A stretch of DNA of 28,110 bases, from assembly GCA_039817205.1 (NCBI GenBank), contig JBCBWG010000010.1, forward strand, positions 1 to 28,110. Reading direction: 5' to 3'. This DNA comes from JBCBWG01 sp039817205 (GTDB lineage Bacteria > Pseudomonadota > Alphaproteobacteria > Rhizobiales > Hyphomicrobiaceae). The position numbers and the translations under genes are program-made. Each line of letters starts with the position of its first letter. Position 1 is the first letter of the stretch. A model generated the notes under the pieces. It was not told the origin of the DNA. It was given only the letters and a program-made list of their open reading frames with translations, and did not search any database. Shown here one piece after another: positions 22,036 through 28,110 of the stretch.

Positions 22036-23277
22036 ATGAAATATCAAAATAAGTTTGAAGCTGCACTCGATGCCATCCACTCGGAAGGCCGCTACCGCGT
22101 TTTTGCCGATCTCGAACGGTACCGCGGGCGGTTTCCGCGCGCGCGACGCCACACGGGCGATGAGCGCCAACAGCGCGATGTGACTGTCTGGTGCTCGAAC
22201 GACTACCTTGGCATGGGCCAGAGTCCGATTGTGCTGAACGCGATGCACGAGGCGATCGACAAGGTCGGCGCCGGTTCAGGCGGTACGCGCAATATCTCAG
22301 GCACGACGCACTATCACGTGATGCTGGAGGAAGAGCTTGCCGCGCTTCACGCAAAAGAAGCCGCGCTCCTCTTCACGTCGGCATTCGTCGCCAACGACAC
22401 CACGCTCGACACGATGGTCAAGCTGATCGGGCGCGACACACTCATCCTGTCCGATGAGAAAAACCACGCGTCGATGATCGCTGGCATTCGCCATGGTGGC
22501 GCTGAAAAGCAGATCTTTCGCCACAACGATGTCGGGCATCTCGAAGAGCTCTTGAAAGCGCAGCCGGTGGATCGGCCGAAAATCATCGCTTTTGAGAGCG
22601 TCTACTCGATGGACGGGCACATTGCGCCGATGAAAGCGATTTGCGATCTCGCCGAAAAATACAACGCGCTCACCTACCTCGATGAGGTGCACGCCGTTGG
22701 CATGTACGGCAAAAGCGGCGGCGGCATCTCTGAGCGCGAGGGTCTGGCCAGTCGCATTGACGTCATTAACGGAACGCTTGCGAAAGGCTTCGGCGTGATG
22801 GGCGGCTATGTCGCCGCCAGCCGCGCGTTCTGTGATGCCATCCGGAGCTACGCCTCCGGCTTCATCTTTACAACCTCACTCGCACCCGCAATCGCCGCCG
22901 GTGCCCTCGCAAGCGTCCGCCATCTCCGTCAAAGCCAGCTCGAGCGACGCCGTCACCAGGAACGGGCCAAGACGCTGAAGGCGCGGTTCCACGAAGCTGG
23001 CATCCCGGTCATGGACAACCCGAGCCACATCGTCCCCGTGCTCGTCGGTAACCCTGTCCACTGTAAGGCTGTCACCGACGCGCTTCTGGATGCCCACGGC
23101 GTCTATGTGCAGCCGATCAATTACCCGACGGTGCCGCGCGGCACCGAGCGGCTCCGGTTTACACCGACGCCGCTCCACACCGACGCTGATATCGACCACC
23201 TAATTGCTGCAATGTCCGAGCTTTGGGAAGCCTGCCCCGTCGGCAAAGACGACTACGTCCGGCTCGCGGCGGAGTAG
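22036..23277 (+). CDS. hemA: 5-aminolevulinate synthase
   Basis: HemA condenses glycine and succinyl-CoA to 5-aminolevulinate, the first step of tetrapyrrole synthesis in alphaproteobacteria (Shemin pathway). The 413-residue PLP enzyme contains 'VWCSNDYLGMGQSPIVLNAM', 'AGSGGTRNISGTTHYHVMLE', 'YLDEVHAVGMYGKSGGG' with Asp216 and His219 positioned to hold PLP, and 'INGTLAKGFGVMGGY' with Lys250 as the Schiff-base lysine. 'GFIFTTSLAPAIAAG' and 'INYPTVPRGTERLRFTPTPL' complete the family blocks. The ATG is preceded by GGTGGGAG. As last gene of the bch transcript it couples precursor supply with bacteriochlorophyll synthesis; a second ALA synthase elsewhere is possible. Its 3' end overlaps the convergent small gene by 25 bases. 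Confidence 0.96.
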   Translation: MKYQNKFEAALDAIHSEGRYRVFADLERYRGRFPRARRHTGDERQQRDVTVWCSNDYLGMGQSPIVLNAMHEAIDKVGAGSGGTRNISGTTHYHVMLEEELAALHAKEAALLFTSAFVANDTTLDTMVKLIGRDTLILSDEKNHASMIAGIRHGGAEKQIFRHNDVGHLEELLKAQPVDRPKIIAFESVYSMDGHIAPMKAICDLAEKYNALTYLDEVHAVGMYGKSGGGISEREGLASRIDVINGTLAKGFGVMGGYVAASRAFCDAIRSYASGFIFTTSLAPAIAAGALASVRHLRQSQLERRRHQERAKTLKARFHEAGIPVMDNPSHIVPVLVGNPVHCKAVTDALLDAHGVYVQPINYPTVPRGTERLRFTPTPLHTDADIDHLIAAMSELWEACPVGKDDYVRLAAE

Positions 23278-23672
23278 GCCAAGGTCGGCAGAGACAGAAG
23301 ACCGGTCACAAGACCCGAGGTTGGACGCGAAGTTTCCTGAGTAGACTTCGCGGCCTTACCTCTTCTTGCCGCCTTCCGCTTCGACGACACCGTGCTCTTT
23401 GACGCTGAGGTGGAGGGCGAGAGGTCTGGCTCAGCAGGCATTTTCAGGATTTTGTAGGTGGCGACGGCCATTGCCGCTGCACCAGCTGTCGCCAGGAGCG
23501 GCACGGTAAGTGGCGCTGTCAACGTAATCGAAGCCGCGCCACTGCCGACGGTAATGACCGTTCCTGAGCAGATTGTGACGGTATAGGTGGTGACGCCGGC
23601 AGCATTCAACACCCCGTCGACCACCACCGCACGCGCGCCGTAATCATACAATTTCAAATATGTTTTTGACAT
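23253..23672 (-). CDS. Hypothetical protein with hydrophobic centre and cationic tail
   Basis: I do not recognise a family. The 139-residue frame begins MSKTYLKLYDYGARAVVVDG with a well-placed AGGTGG ribosome site nine bases upstream, which supports a real start. Residues 30-75 are Ala/Val/Thr-rich and hydrophobic (TLTAPLTVPLLATAGAAAMA), possibly one or two membrane segments, followed by a Ser-rich linker and a basic segment (SSKRKAARRGKAAKS). The last about 35 residues are read through a perfect hairpin and overlap the end of hemA on the opposite strand, so the true C-terminus may have been shorter or shifted. Upstream is the convergent-neighbour gap with the ThDP enzyme; no operon partner is evident. 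Confidence 0.6.
   Translation of the reverse strand: MSKTYLKLYDYGARAVVVDGVLNAAGVTTYTVTICSGTVITVGSGAASITLTAPLTVPLLATAGAAAMAVATYKILKMPAEPDLSPSTSASKSTVSSKRKAARRGKAAKSTQETSRPTSGLVTGLLSLPTLAYSAASRT
23326..23352 (+). terminator. Possible hemA terminator hairpin
   Basis: CGCGAAGT (23326-23333) pairs perfectly with ACTTCGCG (23345-23352) around an 11-base loop, 49 bases after the hemA stop. It is followed by GCCTTACCTCTTCTTG, pyrimidine-rich but without a clean U run. It lies within the C-terminal coding part of the convergent small gene. Confidence 0.5.
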
Positions 23673-23770
23673 AAGTCGCCACCTTTATTTTTGGTTTTGA
23701 AACGGACGCGGCTTTTACAGATAAAATTAAAAAATGCAAATTCAACTGCTCGTGAAAACAATTCCAGCGC

Positions 23771-23789
23771 CCGGGCCATTGCAGCCCGG
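23771..23789 (-). terminator. Terminator candidate after the ThDP enzyme gene
   Basis: CCGGGC (23771-23776) and GCCCGG (23784-23789) form a 6-bp stem with a CATTGCA loop. Read on the minus strand it lies about 50 bases past the stop at 23840 and is followed by GCGCTGGAATTGTTTTC, a weak U-rich stretch. Confidence 0.45.
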
Positions 23790-23839
23790 TCGTTACTGTT
23801 TTGACAAAGACCAGTTTTGGCGACCCGACGGGCAACGTA

Positions 23840-25543
23840 TCAGATCGTTCCATCGACGACGGCATCAATGAGAACTGGACCGTTTTTGCCGCTGCATGCC
23901 TCGCGCAGCATCTCGGGTGCGTCCTTCGGGTCCGTGAGCCTGTGCGCGCGCATACCAAGGCCTTCAGCGATCTTGAGCCAGTCGAGCGGCGGATCGGCAA
24001 AATCCATGCCGATGTAGTGCTCGTTGCCGTGGAATGACTTGAGGCGCTGCTTAATGATGCGATAGCCGCCATTGTTACAGATCACGAACGCCATCGGCAG
24101 CTGATGGTGCGCTGCGGTCCAGAGCGCCTGCACGGAATACATCGCGGACCCGTCGCCGATGATCGCTGTGACGGGTCGATCCGGTTGCGCCATTTGCACA
24201 CCGACCGCCGCTGGCAAGCCCCAGCCGATGCCGCCAGATGCGAGACCGTGGAACCCAAACCGGTCGCGGTACGGAAACAGCTTCGTCATATTCCAGGCGG
24301 TGGTCAGCCCCTCGTGCACGAGGATGCCATCGTCAGGCATCGCCTGCACTAGCTGCCAAGACAGCCAGTCACCCGTCATTGGTTCGGCGGACGTTTGCCT
24401 CTCGATTTCGGCGACAAGCGCTGCGCGCTGAGCCGTCCAATTGCGCGACTTGAGATCTTTCAGTCGAGCCTCGGCTTTTTGAGCCAATTCCAAGCCGCCG
24501 CGAGCCTGCAAGACCGGAATGAGCGCACGCAAAGTCTCGCCAACATCGGCCTTCAGCGCGATCTCGGCCGGATAGTTTTTGCCAAGCTCCCAATCGACCA
24601 AGCCAATCTGGACGATGGCAACGCCCTCGGGCAGCGCATCGGTCTCGCTGTGGACCGACATGCGCAGGAAGTCGGCACCGATCGATACGATCAGGTCGTG
24701 CGGCGCGAGCGTTTTGCGGACCTGTTCCTGGTTGCGGGTCAGCGCACCGAGAAAACCCGGTCGCTCAGACAGAAAGTGCGCACCGTAAGCCGACGAGTTC
24801 TGATACGCGCCGCAACCGAGCACTTCGGTGAGCTTTGCCGTCTCTTCAAGCGCGTCCGACTTCACGATCTCATCGCCGCAAACAAGCACGGGATTTTTCG
24901 CTTCAAGCAAGCGGTCGGCCAGCGCCTCTATGGCCGCATCGGAGGGGCGAACGCGGGCATCAACACGCGTCGGGCGCGCGAGGTCGATGCCGCCGTCTTC
25001 GTTCAAGATGTCACCCGGTAGCGAAATGAAGACAGGCCCCGTCGGTGGCGTCATTGCGATTTTCGCGGCCCGGTGCAGGATGCGCGGCAGGTCTTCCAGA
25101 CGGTTGACCTCAACCGCCCATTTGACGAGCGGCTCGGCAATCGGAACAAGCGGATCGTAGAGCAATGGCTCCATCAGACCGTGCCCCTGCTCCTGCTGGC
25201 CGGCGGTCAGGATCATCGGCGTGCCAGTAAACTTGGCATTGTAAAGCGCGCCCATCGCGTTCCCGAGCCCTGGCGCCACGTGAACATTGGCCGCCACCAG
25301 CTTGCCCGATGCTCGCGCATAGCCATCGGCCATTGCGACGACGAGGCTCTCCTGCATCGCCATCACATAAGTCATGTTCGCGACGTCGGTCAGCGCGTGC
25401 ATGATCGGCAGTTCGGTGGTGCCAGGATTGCCGAACAGATGGGTGACGCCCTCCTGCTCCAACAACGCAAGGAACGCGCTTCGACCCGTCATTTTGTTCG
25501 AATGCTGGATGGCGGGGCCTTCAGACGAGTGAGACGCAGACAT
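23840..25543 (-). CDS. Thiamine-diphosphate enzyme, benzoylformate decarboxylase-like 2-oxoacid decarboxylase
   Basis: This 567-residue protein has the three-domain ThDP enzyme fold. The N-terminal PYR domain has 'HLFGNPGTTELPIMHALTDV' and the catalytic Glu65 in 'AMQESLVVAMADGYARASGK'. The C-terminal PP domain has the ThDP/Mg motif from 'GDGSAMYSVQALW' (463-475) to 'ICNNGGYRI' (Asn490-Asn491). 'NVHVAPGLGNAMGALYNAKF', with His88 near the position of the active-site His of benzoylformate decarboxylase, and 'LILTAGQQ'-like 'MILTAGQQEQG' favour that subfamily over acetolactate synthase. No FAD-binding acetolactate-synthase features were noticed. The real 2-oxoacid is unknown. GGAG lies six bases before the ATG. 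The divergent neighbours are acyl-CoA ligase subunits, suggesting a shared carboxylate pathway. Confidence 0.85.
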   Translation of the reverse strand: MSASHSSEGPAIQHSNKMTGRSAFLALLEQEGVTHLFGNPGTTELPIMHALTDVANMTYVMAMQESLVVAMADGYARASGKLVAANVHVAPGLGNAMGALYNAKFTGTPMILTAGQQEQGHGLMEPLLYDPLVPIAEPLVKWAVEVNRLEDLPRILHRAAKIAMTPPTGPVFISLPGDILNEDGGIDLARPTRVDARVRPSDAAIEALADRLLEAKNPVLVCGDEIVKSDALEETAKLTEVLGCGAYQNSSAYGAHFLSERPGFLGALTRNQEQVRKTLAPHDLIVSIGADFLRMSVHSETDALPEGVAIVQIGLVDWELGKNYPAEIALKADVGETLRALIPVLQARGGLELAQKAEARLKDLKSRNWTAQRAALVAEIERQTSAEPMTGDWLSWQLVQAMPDDGILVHEGLTTAWNMTKLFPYRDRFGFHGLASGGIGWGLPAAVGVQMAQPDRPVTAIIGDGSAMYSVQALWTAAHHQLPMAFVICNNGGYRIIKQRLKSFHGNEHYIGMDFADPPLDWLKIAEGLGMRAHRLTDPKDAPEMLREACSGKNGPVLIDAVVDGTI

Positions 25544-25789
25544 GAGGAGCTCCGGTCACGGTTACGGGGTGCCATTCGACGGCATGGCTCTTCGGCACGA
25601 CCTTTGGGACGTAGTGAAGCGAGAAGCGCCACTTATTGCAAACAGCAGAGAAAACACGCCGGCATCGACGGAAGAGTTGCACGGGAACGCGCCGCAGGCG
25701 AAGCGTGATGGACTGGCCCGCTGCGACAAGGCATAAGCGCTCAGAAGCCGAGCGACGCGACGACGGGCAAAACGAACCGAGGACGACCG

Positions 25790-26923
25790 ATGGATTTCTG
25801 CGAACACGTTGCCAAGCCTCAGTTGAGCGACCGCGGAATCCGAACGCCACGATCCGTTTTAGTATCTGACGTGAAAGGCGCAGCTGAAGCGTTCGGGATG
25901 ATCGGCGCATCCGTCGTGAAAGCGCAGGTCCCAACGGGCAAGCGCGGCAAAGCGGGTGGCATCAAACTCGCGAATTCGCCTGAGGAAGCGGCGGCCCACG
26001 CTGAAGCAATTCTTGGGATGGAGATCGATGGCTGGCCGGTGGAAACAGTGCTGATCGAAGAGCAAGTTCCGATCGCGCGCGAGTTGTATGCAGCCATTAT
26101 CGACGACCACGCGAGCCGGGGGCCGATGCTTCTGTTCTCCGGCCTCGGCGGCATGGATGTCGAAGAGGTCGCTGAACGCGATCCGACCGCGATGCGGCGC
26201 ATCCCGATCGACCTGCACAGTGGTCCAACAGAAAGCGATCTCGACCAGGCCCTGGACGGGCTGACATTCGGAGCGGCGACAGCAGACCTGCGGTCGGCAT
26301 TGGCCGCACTTTATCAGGTTTGGCGCGACGTCGATGCTGAGCTGGTTGAGATCAACCCGCTGGTCATCACATCCGACGATCATGTCTATGCGCTCGACTG
26401 CAAGCTCACCATCGACGACAGCTCAGCGCCGCGCCAGGCCGAGCTGGCAAAAGATGCAGCGCCCGAGCGACAAACCGAACTTGAACAACGCGCGGCAGCC
26501 GCCGGGCTGAAGTACATCGAACTGGACGGATCAGTCGGCGTGCTGGCGAACGGGGCGGGCCTGACGATGACCACAATGGATGTGATTGCCCACTATGGCG
26601 GTCGCCCCGCCAATTTCATGGAAATCGGTGGTGAGGCCTACACCAAAGCGACAACGGCGCTCGGCATCGTTCTCGACAACCCAAACGTCAAAGCGCTGCT
26701 GGTCAATTTTTGTGGCGCGTTCGCCCGTACCGATGTGATGGCGGAAGGCGTCGTCAAAGCCTGGGAAGACCTGAAGCCCGATGTCCCGGTCTTCTTCACG
26801 ATCCATGGGACTGGCGAGGACGAGGCCATTACCCTGGTGCAATCCCGTCTGGGCATCACACCGTTCGACTTGATGGACGATGCCGTGAAAGCAGCCGTCG
26901 CGGCCGCCGCAGCTCGGGACTAA
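25790..26923 (+). CDS. SucC-like acyl-CoA ligase (ADP-forming type) beta subunit
   Basis: This 377-residue protein resembles the beta subunit of succinyl-CoA synthetase and malate thiokinase. The N-terminal ATP-grasp part has 'SVVKAQVPTGKRGKAGGIKL' (41-60), 'ELYAAIIDDHASRGPMLLFS' and 'AELVEINPLVI' with the metal-binding Glu-Ile-Asn-Pro. The C-terminal CoA-ligase part has 'LANGAGLTMTTMDVIAHYGG', 'NFMEIGGEAYTKATTALGIV' and 'VKALLVNFCGAFARTDVMAE'. The first residues (MDFCEHVAKPQLSDRGIRTP) deviate from the usual MDIHEYQAK of SucC, and 'MEIGGEA' replaces the usual 'LDVGGGA', so it is unlikely to be the TCA-cycle enzyme. The ATG follows GAGGACGACCG. Its partner alpha subunit gene begins 525 bp downstream. 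The substrate is unknown. Confidence 0.85.
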   Translation: MDFCEHVAKPQLSDRGIRTPRSVLVSDVKGAAEAFGMIGASVVKAQVPTGKRGKAGGIKLANSPEEAAAHAEAILGMEIDGWPVETVLIEEQVPIARELYAAIIDDHASRGPMLLFSGLGGMDVEEVAERDPTAMRRIPIDLHSGPTESDLDQALDGLTFGAATADLRSALAALYQVWRDVDAELVEINPLVITSDDHVYALDCKLTIDDSSAPRQAELAKDAAPERQTELEQRAAAAGLKYIELDGSVGVLANGAGLTMTTMDVIAHYGGRPANFMEIGGEAYTKATTALGIVLDNPNVKALLVNFCGAFARTDVMAEGVVKAWEDLKPDVPVFFTIHGTGEDEAITLVQSRLGITPFDLMDDAVKAAVAAAAARD

Positions 26924-27132
26924 TTGAGACGGATTGGCTGTAAGGCAGCACCTAACAACATGCCTCAAAGTTGAGCGACTTCGGCACCTGAATTTTCACC
27001 ACCAAGCCGTAGGCTGTCTGATGAGAAGAACGTCTGATGTGGCGGGGGCCACGAAGACAGGCGTTCCGACTATGCGCCAGGGCTCGACGCGACGCCTCTT
27101 GCGACTGGCGCTCGACAATTGTGGGGAAACGA
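26924..27132 (+). other. First part of the gap between the two ligase subunit genes
   Basis: These 209 bases separate the SucC-like gene from the possible small exported protein. Every frame read through them gives Arg/Cys/His-rich peptides without family features. No terminator or clear promoter was recognised. Confidence 0.4.
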
Positions 27133-27378
27133 ATGCTCATCAGACAGGAAGCAGCGCCGATCGCAGTTTTTTGCGTCGCCGCGGTTCTTTTCGGCATGTC
27201 GGTTGGGGAGCGCCACGGCGAGACGTCGCTCCACTCAAACGCATCGGTCGTCGGCGGAAACGGTGCACCGCACGCGCTGCGCGGATCGCTTGCCGGCCGG
27301 ACAACGCGTGAAGTATCGCCCGCACACTTCACCGTTGTTCGCAAAGATGGTCGCCACATCAATCTCTTGCGGCGCTGA
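27133..27378 (+). CDS. Possible small exported protein between ligase subunit genes
   Basis: I do not recognise a family. The 81-residue frame starts with an ATG preceded by TGGGGAAACGA, a usable ribosome site. It has a short hydrophobic N-terminal stretch (MLIRQEAAPIAVFCVAAVLF) that could be a signal peptide or anchor, then a polar Gly/His/Ser-rich body ending 'FTVVRKDGRHINLLRR'. Codon third positions are mostly G or C, fitting a real gene. It is longer in frame upstream (ATG at 27037), but that part is Arg/Cys-rich and atypical. A hairpin TTTCGC/GCGAAA (27393-27410) follows the stop. It may be a real gene or a chance frame. Confidence 0.45.
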   Translation: MLIRQEAAPIAVFCVAAVLFGMSVGERHGETSLHSNASVVGGNGAPHALRGSLAGRTTREVSPAHFTVVRKDGRHINLLRR

Positions 27379-27448
27379 TTTCGCAGACCCCGTTTCGCCG
27401 CGCCGCGAAAGGCTCTAGGGTTGCCATCCGTTGACGGAGGCAGACCCC

Positions 27449-28110
27449 ATGATCCCACGCGCACATCACAAAGTCCTGATCCAGGGCATGACCGGCAAGC
27501 AAGGCACGTTCTGGTCCGAACAGATGATCGCGTGCGGCACCAACGTGGTTGGCGGCGTCAATCCGAAGAAGGCTGGCACCGAGCACTTGGGCTTGCCGAT
27601 TTACAAGACCGCCATCGCTGCGGCCAAAGCCGACCCATTTGACATCGCCGTCATGTTTATTCCGCCGCTCGCCGCCAAGGCCGCCGCGATTGACGCCTGC
27701 GAGGCCGGGGCCAAGCTACTCGTCTGTTTGACCGAGCACATCCCGGCACACGATGTCATGGAGATCCATGCAGCGGCCAAGCAATCCGGCACCCAAATTG
27801 TTGGCCCCAACACCGCCGGGCTTGTGACGCCGGGCGAGTGTTTCGTTGGCATCATGCCGGGCTTCAATACGAACGTGTTTTCGCCAGGACGCATTGGTGT
27901 CATCTCGCGATCAGGCAGCCTCGGCACGCTGCTCTGCCTCAACCTCATGCAGGCGGGGTACGGCCAATCGGCGTTCTACGGGATTGGCGGTGACCCAATG
28001 ATTGGGACCACAACCCGTGATGCCCTCGAGATTCTCGACAAAGACGACCGGACGGACGCGATCGTCATCTGCGGTGAGATTGGCGGAACGGCTGAGCAGA
28101 CCGCATCGGA
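27449..28110 (+). CDS. SucD-like acyl-CoA ligase alpha subunit, truncated by the window edge
   Basis: The first 220 residues of a SucD-type CoA ligase alpha subunit are visible. The CoA-binding Rossmann domain has 'VLIQGMTGKQGTFWSEQMIA' (9-28), 'GTNVVGGVNPKKAGTEHLGL' and 'VVGPNTAG'-like 'IVGPNTAGLVTPGECFVGIM'. 'PGRIGVISRSGSLGT' and 'GIGGDPMIGTTTRDALEILD' match the start of the ligase domain. The phosphorylated His of this family lies beyond the end of the window. The ATG at 27449 has GGAGG eight bases upstream. It should form an alpha2beta2 type enzyme with the SucC-like protein, making acyl-CoA from a carboxylate, CoA and ATP. Confidence 0.85.
   Translation, partial: MIPRAHHKVLIQGMTGKQGTFWSEQMIACGTNVVGGVNPKKAGTEHLGLPIYKTAIAAAKADPFDIAVMFIPPLAAKAAAIDACEAGAKLLVCLTEHIPAHDVMEIHAAAKQSGTQIVGPNTAGLVTPGECFVGIMPGFNTNVFSPGRIGVISRSGSLGTLLCLNLMQAGYGQSAFYGIGGDPMIGTTTRDALEILDKDDRTDAIVICGEIGGTAEQTAS

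Noticed and set aside
23840..25543. Annotation as acetolactate synthase large subunit (ilvB)
   Set aside because: The active-site neighbourhood (VHVAPGLGNAMGAL, LTAGQQ) and the lack of an adjacent small subunit fit benzoylformate-decarboxylase-like enzymes better.

Overview
The window comes from a GC-rich anoxygenic phototrophic alphaproteobacterium. A Flp/Tad pilus locus, an OlsB-type ornithine acyltransferase and an alphaproteobacterial bacteriochlorophyll cluster point to the class; the style of the Flp and TadE proteins suggests Hyphomicrobiales (Rhizobiales), which is inference. No rRNA, tRNA, CRISPR array, transposase or integrase is visible.

Layout. (1) 1-523: the C-terminal end of a DAO-family FAD oxidoreductase. 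(2) 684-4265: a Flp/Tad pilus accessory locus. Four Flp prepilin genes of exactly 53 codons lie on the minus strand, two of them too short for a usual length cutoff. They are followed by a stand-alone CpaC-type N-terminal domain protein and two TadE-like minor pilins on the plus strand. Three strong intrinsic terminators punctuate this part. (3) 4370-8580, minus strand: a YdjM-type membrane hydrolase, an exported CapA-family protein with a KLGQ tandem repeat and a probable 3' frameshift, and an OlsB-type N-acyltransferase with a 14-bp minisatellite at its stop codon. (4) 8836-23277: a photosynthesis subcluster. ppaA/aerR and ppsR run left; bchF-bchN-bchB-bchH-bchL-bchM, then puhE and hemA, run right. 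(5) 23253-28110: a small hypothetical gene, a benzoylformate-decarboxylase-like ThDP enzyme (minus), and divergent SucC-like and SucD-like acyl-CoA ligase subunit genes (plus) separated by 525 bp that hold a possible small exported protein.

How the genes work together. HemA makes 5-aminolevulinate. BchH is the large Mg-chelatase subunit, BchM methylates Mg-protoporphyrin, BchL with BchN and BchB is the dark-operative protochlorophyllide reductase, and BchF hydrates the C3 vinyl group. PuhE is a photosystem assembly factor. PpsR is the redox/light repressor and PpaA/AerR its B12-dependent antirepressor. In the 477-bp ppaA-bchF gap I find no TGT-N12-ACA PpsR box, but there are two matching dyads of the form CGTCA-N8-TGACG, which have the same 18-bp architecture with only the outermost base changed.

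The most notable points are: the cluster jumps from bchM straight to puhE-hemA, with the usually intervening lhaA, puhA, puhB, puhC and acsF absent; the variant PpsR-like dyads; a bchF frame that has no ATG or GTG start; a PuhE with about 120 extra C-terminal residues; and the CapA repeat and frameshift.
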